64,000 nucleotides of DNA from Scortum barcoo. Its lineage: Eukaryota > Chordata > Actinopteri > Centrarchiformes > Terapontidae. A program made the translations under genes and the position numbers. Each line of letters starts with the position of its first letter. The stretch's first letter is position 1. This document shows positions 10,546 through 19,466 of the stretch, piece by piece. Under the pieces are notes generated by a model that worked only from the letters and a program-made list of their open reading frames with translations, was not told the DNA's origin and made no database searches. The stretch covers positions 1,437,102 through 1,501,101 of the forward strand of contig CM041531.1 in NCBI GenBank assembly GCA_023238725.1, given 5' to 3'.

Positions 10546-13500
10546 ATGTCAAAGTTCAGACCTTCAAAGGTCAGAACAAACTGCTCGTTCCACTCACTTC
10601 AACTGAAGACGCGACAAGAGATCGAGCTCACACTCATCGAGAAGACCAAGAGACCCAAAGAAGATTCAAAACCAACTTTAACCTCAAGACATTTATCGAC
10701 GATGGGATCATCTTCATCATTCCCATCCCCGTCACCCTCTGACCCCCAACATGAAGAGTGGGCCACACTCCCGCCAAGGTTTGTGGACCTGCAGTGTCTT
10801 GGAGAGGGAAAATACGGAAAGGTCATCAAATGTATGGACCAGGAAACCAAGAAGGTAGTTGCAGTAAAAACACCAAGATACGGCAACGATCTGACCAACG
10901 AGGTAAGATTTTGTTGATTTTGTTTTTTACATTTGCTAAAGCTGCTTCTGCTAATAATACTTTTTTATTATTTTTTGTTTTGAGGAGGGCTACAGAGTCA
11001 CTCGATTTCCTGACGATTGTGTGTGAACCTACAAACTCTAAACAAAAAGTCCACAACTAAACATGCTAAAATTGTTGTGTATCTCCAGGCATCCACGATG
11101 AAGCTCCTCATGGACCACAATCTGGACCAAGATAACATCGTCAAGTACCATGAGGAGCTCTCAACAGACCAACACCTGGTTTTCGAAGAACTGGACATCG
11201 ACTTCTTGAAGTACCTGATGGAGAGAGATTCACCGATGCAGCTAGAAGACATCAGGGTCGTCATCCAGCAGGTAAGCCATCAACAAGATGGCGTTTTAAG
11301 TTGTGGTCCATCTTCAGAATCGTATTTCTGACCTTGTACTTCTGTTATCTTGAATGGTCACACTGCTTTGAGATTTTGTCGTCATATTTCAGAGAGCACA
11401 GATTGAGATTTAATTTATAGAATTGTAATTGAGTAAAACGCTCACACAGTTTTGTAAAAATACTACACGATTTGGAAAAATTTGCAGGTGATTTAGTAAA
11501 ACCAGCACATGATTTAATTAAACATGTATGATTTAATAAAACTAGCTACTGAAATAGTAAAACACAACATGATTTAAGAACTTAAACCATGATTTGATGC
11601 GACCACACTTCTTTTTGTTGTCTTATTTTTGTTAACAGCCCTTTAATAGTTTCTTATTTTATGTTGTGAATGAGCAGTACGTAACCACTGTTTTTTATTA
11701 TCTCTGTTTTCACCTGAAGCTGGCTACAGCTCTGGACTCCTTGAAGAGCGTTGGACTGATCCACACGGACTTGAAACCAAACAACATCATGTTCGTGGAT
11801 CACGTGAAGAAGCCATTCCAAGTCAAAGTCATCGACTTCGGGATGGCAGTTCTGACATCTGAGGCACCACAGATGATAAACCAGACTCCATGCTTTAAGT
11901 AAGGTCTAAAGGAGCAGTGAGAACTGTGGGGGTTTATCTGTCTGCCGTGATAACAGTTTAACCTTTATTACCATTTCATTTGAAGCTAATGTCATTTTAT
12001 AGTTAACTTAAATTCTTTTATTCAGGGCTCCAGAGATCATCATGGGTCTGCCATACTCTGAGGCGGTGGATGTCTGGTCGCTGGGCTGCATCATGGCAAC
12101 GATGGTGTTCGGTTTCCAGCTCTTCCCGGGCCGACTTGACTATGAGACTGTAAGTAATCGAGTGTAACTGGACTGTCATTTTATTAATATTATTATTATT
12201 ATTATTATTATGTTATTATTATTATTTGAAGTTAGCAGAGATAAATAATGCTGAAACTGTGTTTTGTCTCCAGCTCTCTTACATCATTGACCTCATCGGC
12301 CCACCACCACCAGAGCACCTCATTGATACCGCAAGGAAAGCCAGGGTGTACTTTAAAAAGACAGAGTCCAACCGGTGGGAATTCAGGGTAAAATATCCTT
12401 TCTCTGACTTTTTCCAATGGATATTTCTTCCACACAATTGTTTTCTCACCTAAAGATACAAAGACATGCATCTGAAATATTTCTAATTGTTTTTTAGACA
12501 AGACGAGAGTGTTGGGAGGCCATGTACGACACCCCCGACAAGAGGAGCTACCAGTTTTGGAACCTGGATGCAACAAAAAATGTAGGTCAATAAGTAGTTA
12601 ACAGTTGACATCATTCATTGCATTTTCATAGTTTGAGAGGATGACTTGACCACTGTTGGATTTTTCAATTATTTCCTAAATCAGATGCGTCTGGAGGAAG
12701 AAAACGCGGCAGAAGCTGAGGAAAGGGACCAGTGCATCGAACTGCTGAAGGCAATGCTGACCTGGGACCAAAAGGAGAGGATAACGCCAAAAGACATCCT
12801 GGCACATCCTTTCATAACCAGGTTGGCAGCAGCAGCTTCAGTAAGGCCGCTGTCGGTTCTCACTCTGGTCCAGCCTGCTTCTCCAAGAAACAGACATCCA
12901 CTGGAGGAGGAGTCTGACCACGAGTCCGACGACGGAGGCGACACGCCTGCTCCAAAAGGTGCTGAAGCTGACTGTAGTCTGACTGCTGAAACAAACCAGG
13001 ACACCAGAGAGGACAACGCCAGGGACAACGCCAGGGACGACACACAGAACAACATGGAAAACGACATCGGAAACGTCACATCAGACAGCAAAGTAAACGA
13101 CAAAGAAAACAACATTACATCAGTCGACAAAGAAAACGACAAAGAAAACATCATCACATCAGTCGACAAAGAAAACGACAAAGAAAACAACATCACATCA
13201 GTCGACAAAGTAAAACGACAAAGAAAACAACATCACATCAGTCGACAAAGAAAACGACAAAGAAAACGGCACATCTGTTGACAAAGAAAAAGTCATCAAA
13301 AACATCACATTAGATGATGTAGAAAACAACACAGAAAAGGAAACAGATGTCGACACAGATGTCGATTCAGATATAGAAAAAGATGATGTCAAAGTAGACG
13401 ACACTGATGACGACACAGATTATGTCATCAGTGTCGATACAGGTGAAGACGCCGATGATGAAGCTGATGATGACACCGATGATGAAGCTGATGACGACAC

Positions 13501-13837
13501 AGATTATGACATCTCTATCGTCGTCAGTGTCGATTCAGGTGAAGACGCAGATGACGAAGCTGATGATGACACCAGTGATGAAGCTGATGATGACACCGAT
13601 GATGAAGCCGATGATGACACCAGTGATGAAGCTGATGATGACCCCGATGTCGGCGTGGAAGACGACACACTCGGCTGCTCAGAAAACCACACGCAGCAGA
13701 GCGAGCCCAAGAAGAAGAAGAAGAAGAAGAACTGTGGAGACGACGCTTCTTCTCTTGGTGCCGTAAAACGTTGTTCACCTGCTGCAGTGTGGACAACGTG
13801 GCCGAGTGACGTCCCCCCCAACCCTCGACCCCATTGA
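10546..13837 (+). CDS. HIPK-like serine/threonine protein kinase, seven exons, frameshift in last exon
   Basis: A protein kinase of the homeodomain-interacting (HIPK/DYRK) group, which phosphorylates Ser/Thr and usually acts in the nucleus. Coding exons with GT-AG borders: start to 10902, 11089-11271, 11720-11898, 12026-12149, 12274-12387, 12498-12581 and 12685 onward. All junctions keep frame. The ATG at 10702 (MGSSSS...) is my preferred start; an in-frame ATG at 10546 would add 52 residues. Counted from 10702: Gly loop GEGKYGKV at 34-41, ATP lysine in VAVK at 56, catalytic loop HTDLKPNN at 143-150, DFG at 167-169, APE at 189-191, WSLGC at 205-209, and the kinase ends near 342. All catalytic residues are present. 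The closest family by eye is HIPK (DLKPxNIM, VKVIDFG, APEIIxGLP). Frame 1 stops at 13281 (about 493 aa). An extra base near 13211 separates it from a second open frame that runs to 13837 (about 678 aa if joined) with an Asp/Glu tail and a Lys run. It could be a young paralogue, a pseudogene in the making, or an assembly error. Confidence 0.88.
12183..12227. repeat. (ATT)n microsatellite in kinase intron 4
   Basis: About 15 ATT units with one interruption. The shorter counterpart in the inverted copy is at about 15957-15984. Confidence 0.9.
13090..13290 (+). repeat. 39-bp coding minisatellite in kinase exon 7
   Basis: About four to five tandem units of 39 bp encode VDKENDKENNITS with minor variants. 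Most copies keep the reading frame because 39 is a multiple of three. One unit has an extra T at about 13211, which shifts the frame. Confidence 0.9.
13436..13660 (+). repeat. 24-bp acidic coding repeat in kinase exon 7
   Basis: Tandem 24-bp units encode DEADDDT(D/S) in the second frame (the one that stops at 13837). Two clusters are separated by a divergent piece reading YDISIVVSVDSGEDA. The product is a strongly acidic, probably disordered tail. Confidence 0.85.
13711..13733 (+). repeat. (AAG)n run encoding polylysine
   Basis: AAG/GAAG triplets encode about seven lysines (SEPKKKKKKKN) just after the acidic repeats. It could serve as a nuclear localisation signal, or may be only a microsatellite captured in the exon. 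Confidence 0.8.
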
Positions 13838-14117
13838 CCCCATTCGTCTCCTTTCCTCCTCCATTCCCCTCCCTTCCTCCCCCCAGCACTCTCCACCCGA
13901 CCGTGACCCTCCTTCTCCAGACCTTCCCTCCCCTCATCCTCCCCCTTCCTTCCCCCATCCCCCAACCCTCTGCCTACCCCCAACTCATTCCCTCCCTCCT
14001 CCAACCCTCTCCCCAGTTCCCCTCATTCCTCCCCATTCCCCATTCACTTCCTCCCCAACCCTCTGCCCCATCCTCCCCCTTCCTTACCCCCATTCCCCCA
14101 ACCTTCTCTAACCCCCC
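13811..14117 (+). repeat. C-rich polypyrimidine tract downstream of kinase stop
   Basis: About 300 bp made almost entirely of C and T with few A, built from degenerate CCCTCC / CCCCATTCC / CCAACCCTC units. G is nearly absent from the plus strand. It starts across the 13837 stop and would form the 3' UTR. Proline-rich ORFs here come from composition alone. Confidence 0.9.
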
Positions 14118-14182
14118 CACAAAGGCTTTACAGCAAACCTCCTGTGAACAGCTGTGCAGAGTTTTGCTGTAAAGCCTTTGTG
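14118..14182. repeat. Perfect 20-bp inverted repeat (hairpin)
   Basis: CACAAAGGCTTTACAGCAAA at 14118-14137 and its exact reverse complement at 14163-14182 enclose a 25-nt spacer. It lies between the C-rich tract and the SINE. It could be the terminal repeats of a minimal element or a strong RNA hairpin in the kinase 3' UTR. Confidence 0.9.
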
Positions 14183-14186
14183 CTCT

Positions 14187-14410
14187 TCAGGGCAGCATGG
14201 TGGTGCAGTGTTTAGCACTGTGGCCTCACAGCAGCAGGTCCAGGTCTCATTTGTGGTCCTGATCTTCTGCTGTGTGGAGTTTGCATGCTTTCCCCATGCT
14301 AGCGTGGGTTTTCTCCGGGCGCTCCGGTTTCCTCCCACAGTAAAAAAAAACATGCTCGTTAGGCTAATCTGGCTCAAATTGGCTGAAAATAATTGGCTTT
14401 AAAAATACAA
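14187..14410 (+). mobile_element. tRNA-derived SINE, DANA/Mermaid-like
   Basis: The head 'gcatggtggtgcagtgttta' plus 'gcactgtggcctcacagcag' is a degenerate tRNA-related part with an A-box-like segment. The block 'ctgtgtggagtttgcatgct' and 'gctccggtttcctcccacag' are hallmark segments of the fish DANA/Mermaid group. The B box (expected GGTTCGATTCC) is damaged here, reading 'ggtctcatttg'. The tail becomes A-rich at about 14400. Retroposition would have depended on a partner LINE. Confidence 0.75.
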
Positions 14411-14414
14411 ATAA

Positions 14415-15095
14415 AACATAAATAAAATAAAATCACAAACAGTGGATTTTGCATTTCTGTTTTTTCTTGGTTTGAAGAAACAAGAGTTCATAAGTCAGCT
14501 TTAGAGGTGTTGAAGGAAAGAAACACAAAAATCCATCTGACATGATGGTCGGTTCATCAGAGAACAGTTTCACACAGACAAACATGCCTCTTATGAAACC
14601 TGAGTAACATTAATTTCCTGTGGCGGCAGTGACGGTGAGCTCTCGGGGGGCCGGTTGGGCTCAGAGTGGCTTCCTGGGAGCACTCAGGTGGGTGAAGCAA
14701 CAGCCGAGCAGCCGCCACGACTCATTCGCTTGTAAATTGGGGGAAATAACAGGACCAGATGTTCTCATTATTTCTACTCGGCCCAGGAGCATCACTACCA
14801 GTCAGTGTTTTGGACAATTTTCAACGCACAAACCTTTCATTTACCGGAGGATCGTGTCCCTCCGTCGTCACAGCTCCCCTGCTGCCGCTGACAACAGGTT
14901 AGGAGAGAAAAACATGTCGGACTCCGGTCTCTGCGAACGCTGTTTAGTACTGCATCAGTCCACCAACACCTCCATGAAGGATGTTTCCATCATTTCTCCC
15001 TGTGTGAACGTCAGGAACTACCTTAAGAAAACACACTGAGGTTTTGTGAAACTGTCAGGAGTTTGATGAGAGATCCGTTTCATCTTCACGCTCTC
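14415..15095. other. Unassigned sequence with an unrecognised open frame
   Basis: From about 14620 to 15039 a plus-strand frame is open for 139 codons from a non-ATG start, with an internal ATG at 14912 (MSDSGLCERCLVLHQ...). I recognise no domain. The sequence is of high complexity and moderately GC-rich, so it could be an old exon, a regulatory element or chance. Confidence 0.3.
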
Positions 15096-15099
15096 AGTT

Positions 15100-15190
15100 C
15101 AAAACATGTTTACCTTAGCTTAGCACAAAGACTGGAAACAAGTGGAGGGAAACTGCTAGCCTAGCTGTGTCAATGGTCCCTTCAAAATAC
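15100..15190. repeat. Common teleost interspersed repeat fragment
   Basis: The segment around 'ttagcttagcacaaagactg' and 'aaactgctagcctagctgtg' matches, from memory, a short repeat seen throughout teleost genomes (TAGCTTAGCA...AGACTGGAAAC...CTAGCCTGGCT). No coding potential. Family name not known to me. Confidence 0.5.
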
Positions 15191-15885
15191 GTCAAAACTG
15201 TACAGTATAGAAATCATAATGAAATATGATTTTGAAAATCTTCTAAGCTCTTTACGGAGCTTTACAGCTGACTGAGCTTTCTCTGTGTCATAACACACAT
15301 TTTACGTTCAGTGTGACTTTGTTGGGATTTGGTCACAATCTTAGTTAATTTCTCAGAAAGACAGATTTATATTAACTCAGGAAGTTGGCTGAAAATTGTC
15401 ACATTTTTATATTTTCGTCTCAACATAAAAACATTTTCGTCTCAACGTTTGGTCCATTTCCTGTTTTTGTATTTGTTGCTGCTGTAATAAATACAGTAAA
15501 GTATAAAGTCTAAGTCCTGATTGGTTTTCCAACACTGTGAACACACGTTCACATTTTGCTGACAGATATGAGCGTAAAAATACGATCATCCGTCAAAGTT
15601 ACGCTCCCGGTTAACTCGTTTACTCTGCTTTGCTGTAGCCGTTTCCATGGCGACATCTCTTTAGCTCTGATGCTAACACGTCTGATGATGCAGTTTATTT
15701 AGTTATCAACATTATTTACATTCCTCACAAATAATCACTCGTTGTTTTAGTTTGCTGGTTTGCAATCCGACTTAATAACATAAATAAAAAAATAATTTCA
15801 CCCATCTACATAATACAATATTTGATAAATCTTCATTTTACCCCCGAATTACTCCCCAGCATTATTTAATGATTTATTAATTAAT

Positions 15886-16693
15886 AGGTCAATAATGTAA
15901 GAGAGCTGGAGACAAAATACAGTTTCAGCATTATTTATCTCTGCTAACTTCAAATAATAACATAATAATAATAATAATATTAATAAAATGACAGCCCAGT
16001 TACACTCGATTACTTACAGTCTCATAGTCAAGTCGGCCCGGGAAGAGCTGGAAACCGAACACCATCGTTGCCATGATGTGCAGCCCAGCGACCAGACGTC
16101 CACCGCCTCAGAGTATGGCAGACACATGATGATCTCTGGAGCCCTGAATAAAAGAATTTAAGTTAACTATAAAATGACATTAGCTTCAAATGAAATGGTA
16201 ATAAAGGTTAAACTGTTATCACGGCAGACAGATAAACCCCCACAGTTCTCACTGCTCCTTTAGACCTTACTTAAAGCATGGAGTCTGGTTTATCATCTGT
16301 GGTGCCTCAGATGTCAGAACTGCCATCCCGAAGTCGATGACTTTGACTTGGAATGGCTTCTTCACGTGATCCACGAACATGATGTTGTTTGGTTTCAAGT
16401 CCGTGTGGATCAGTCCAACGCTCTTCAAGGAGTCCAGAGCTGTAGCCAGCTTCAGGTGAAAACAGAGATAATAAAAAACAGTGGTTACGTACTGCTCATT
16501 CACAAGATAATAAAAAACATAAAATGCTCAAGAAACATAAAATAAGAAACTATTAAAGGGGCTGTTAACAAAAATAAGACAACAAAAAGAAGTGTGGTCG
16601 CATCAAATCATGGTTTAAGTTCTTAAATCATGTTGTGTTTTACTATTTCAGTAGCTAGTTTTATTAAATCATACATGTTTAACTAAATCATGT
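15886..16693 (-). pseudogene. Inverted partial duplicate of HIPK-like kinase (exons 3-4)
   Basis: This is the reverse complement, at very high identity, of 11507-12293: part of intron 2, exon 3, intron 3, exon 4, intron 4 and the first 20 nt of exon 5. The exon 3 copy (about 16271-16449) encodes the same residues as the functional exon, including HTDLKPNN and DFG. The exon 4 copy changes Gly to Cys (IIMCLP instead of IIMGLP) and has a 2-bp insertion (GGCTGCACATCATGG against GGCTGCATCATGG), which breaks its frame. It also has about 30 bp more than the original just upstream of exon 3 and fewer ATT units in intron 4. It lacks the other exons, so it cannot make a kinase. Confidence 0.93.
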
Positions 16694-16699
16694 AAAAAT

Positions 16700-18075
16700 G
16701 TCCTTGTTGGGAAATTGCAGAATATAATTATTAAATAACGTTGGGGGTAATTTCAGATATATTTTGGGTATATAATGGGGTAATTTGGAGGTTATTTAAA
16801 AGAAATTACAAATACATTCCTTGGTAACTGTCTCATTATCATTATACTGTCGCATTACCCAATATTTTATTGATCATATGATTTGGTAATCAGCTTGTTA
16901 CGCAATAAAAACTCACTCTATACGTCCATATCCATGTTTTAATTTTCTTTTTTTGCTTGTTTTAATTTTGTTGTCATGGTAACCACTGCAGAGTGTCAGG
17001 AAACAAATCCAGTTTGTGTCTTCTGTACTGAAGAAGGTCAGCTAACGTTATTTCTAAGTATTAAATGCTATTAGAGTTAATCAGAAATGTTTTCATGTAG
17101 TTGAGGAATGAGCAGTTTCTGTAGCAACCAACACTGCTGTTTAATTGGTTGCCCGATGCCACCGACTATTTTGTAAAGATTTAACTTTTCATCTGGCTGC
17201 TCATGTCCCTGCTCAGCACTATTACTGGGAACATTTGGTTAGCTGTTTGTTATCTACAGAAGCAATTAGAAATCAATGAGAAGATAATCTGAAGTCTCAG
17301 CTGCTGTAGCAATAGCATCACAAACTCCAAAGGTCCTTCATAAAGTTAAAATACAATCTGATTCATGGTTGCTGTCAAATCGCACAATTAAAAACCAGAT
17401 GATGCTCCGTCCTCTTTCCACACAAGAACACATTCAGTATTTCATCATTTGGAGTTTAAAGTGGTTTTCTGGTTTTCTGTGTGAAGGTTTTGATGACAGT
17501 AGCAGCACTTTAACAACACAGTGGTGACATGGCTTTAACATTTTTCACACAAGTTACGTAGACGACATGATGGATGAATATATCATATTATGATTATGAT
17601 TGTTTGTTATTGTTCAAGCTCTTCTGAACTGAAAACAAACCACCCGGGCCGACGAATGTTGGCCAACCTCACGTCCGCCCACTCGTCGTACATCAGGCAC
17701 ACTCCAAAGGTTGTTTGCCGAATTGAATTAATGTGCAGCATCAACAAGGGCTTAACAGGCGTCAGAGCTTTGATTGGAGCTGGTGCTGCTTGACAATAAT
17801 TCCCTGGCAAACAACACTATCAGGAACGCCAATGACCAGGCTCGGATTAGTGCTAAAAGCTTTAATTGGATTTCCTGTACAGTTAATTGAATTTAGCTCA
17901 ATGTGTTTCTGCCATAGTTTGTTTTTGGGTTTGGTGCATCTGCACAGAATTTGAAAATCTTCATATCCCACCATCACCACCACAGTTATGACTTTTCAGT
18001 GTTTTTGATTTTTTTTCATAACTTCATCAACTATTAACCAATCAGACGATCTTTAATGTGTCTGATATTTTCTAT
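16700..18075. other. Non-coding DNA with a candidate regulatory island
   Basis: No gene recognised. About 17640-17910 is of high complexity with several TTAATTG/CAATTAA homeobox-type motifs ('gccgaattgaattaatgtgc', 'agctttaattggatttcc'). It reads like a conserved non-coding element, but this has not been tested. Confidence 0.4.
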
Positions 18076-18079
18076 TTAT

Positions 18080-18295
18080 ATTTTTCTGTTTAGTGCCAAC
18101 TACGAGATAATGCTAATGCTAAAATCTTATATTAAAACGGTGAATATGATGACCATTATACTTGCTAATCAGTAGCACGTTAGCATTGTCATTGCTTGCG
18201 TATTTGGGACCTAGCATTAGCATTTAGCACAGAAGCAGCCTCAGAGAGCCCCTAGCATGGCTCTTAGTGTTGCTAACCAGTATTTAATCCTTTTG
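18080..18295. repeat. Teleost repeat rich in GCTAAT/TTAGCAT motifs
   Basis: Segments such as 'gctaatcagtagcacgttag', 'agcattagcatttagcacag' and 'cctagcatggctcttag' match, from memory, a short interspersed repeat widespread in teleosts. No coding potential. Confidence 0.5.
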
Positions 18296-18299
18296 ACTG

Positions 18300-18980
18300 C
18301 ATTAAAAGTTCACCAGCACAGTTTTTGCTCACATATATAGCAGAATATTTTGGGATCGTATTAGAATTATATAAATTTCCTCAAAACAAAAGAATTCCAC
18401 TTCACACGGCTCATACAACCTATTTTCCTTCAGAATATGTTTAAATGTTCACTGTGTCTGTGCCATTCGCCCCTCAGGCTCCACAAAAAGTAAACACAGG
18501 CTGAGTTTCATCGGTAGTTCCACTTCCTCTCATTTCCTAAATCTTCTGAGGCTGATTGCATAAAACACAAACAGGTTTTCTCCATACGTTTGACACTTAA
18601 GGCTTCATTTCTGTTGGTCAGGGTTTCATTAGGTGCGATGAACAAAATAGATAACTACTGTCCCCAAAAAAGATGCTTTCATGCCTCCCCTCCTCAGACT
18701 CCTTTGCATGGATGCTCTCATCCAGCATCATGGTCAGTGCCAGGCCACTGCGCAGGAACTTTTCTTATTTTATTATCATGACTGCAAATTCACCAACTGA
18801 GCGGTGGCAATAAAAAACCTCATCAATCACTGACTCAAAAGCATCAGACTGGAGAGCAACACTCTCTTCATTCATCATCTGCTGTTGTGGTGAAGATCCA
18901 GTCAGAAGGACCTTTAACCTTTTTTACTTTGCTAATGTCTTTTGTGCAGCGGTTTAATTAACTTAAAGGGAGGCTTTATG
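18300..18980. other. Gene-free DNA
   Basis: Nothing recognised apart from ordinary AT-rich sequence. The small ORF near 18590-18781 has no known domain. Confidence 0.4.
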
Positions 18981-18988
18981 TATAAGAC

Positions 18989-19466
18989 TGTTATGTGCTG
19001 CGTAGGGTACATTTTACATTTTGTGCCAGTGTGTGCTGTCCCCTCCTCCCTCTCTTTCTTCAGGGTTGCTGATACCTGTGATTGAGTGAGCACAGGTGTA
19101 CTCACTCTGCTCAGCTCCTCCCCCTGAATAAAAGCCCAGAGAGGAAGTTTGAGGCTCTCTCTGCCTTTGGACAGCTGACTGTGTGGTGTGTGTGCTTGTA
19201 TAAGTGGCTTGGTGGCTTGTGTACTGGTATTGGTGAGGTTTTCTCCTTTTGGGCCTAAAAAAGAGGGTGGTGGTTGGGAGCTCCTTCAGTTTCTCTGGAA
19301 GGTGGCTGTGAATTAGTTTTGTTTAGTTTTGTTTGTCTTTAGTTCCTTTGTCCTTATAGTGTGTCCTCTGCCTTTTTGTGGCAAGCTTGTTTTCAGTTCA
19401 TTGCCCTGTTTTTGTTTCATTATCAATAAACTTGGATCACTCCCTGGCACCCATTGGGACGTAACA
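18989..19466 (+). mobile_element. Solo LTR with target-site duplication
   Basis: The 478-bp unit begins TGTTATG and ends CGTAACA, short imperfect inverted ends of the TG...CA type. It is flanked by the identical 5-bp sequence AAGAC on both sides (18984-18988 and 19467-19471). Inside, an AATAAAAG box (19127-19134) could act as a TATA-like core promoter, and AATAAA (19425-19430) lies 36 bp before the end, as in an LTR with U3-R-U5 order on the plus strand. No internal retroelement genes flank it, so it is probably what remains after recombination between two LTRs. The 5-bp duplication fits Ty3/Gypsy-type elements or some endogenous retroviruses. The family cannot be decided from this. Confidence 0.82.

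Noticed and set aside
12681..13208. 175-codon minus-strand ORF of Ser/Leu/Phe repeats
   Set aside because: Antisense shadow of the kinase exon 7 minisatellite. The plus-strand frame carries the kinase motifs.
13090..13290. Regular short repeats that might suggest a CRISPR array
   Set aside because: Units are contiguous with no unique spacers, lie in a coding exon, and the genome is a vertebrate one.
13806..14172. Proline/serine-rich ORFs
   Set aside because: They arise from the C-rich tract, which is open in several frames at once.
16267..16503. Second functional kinase gene on the minus strand
   Set aside because: Only exons 3 and 4 are present and exon 4 has a 2-bp frameshift, so it is a partial duplicate.
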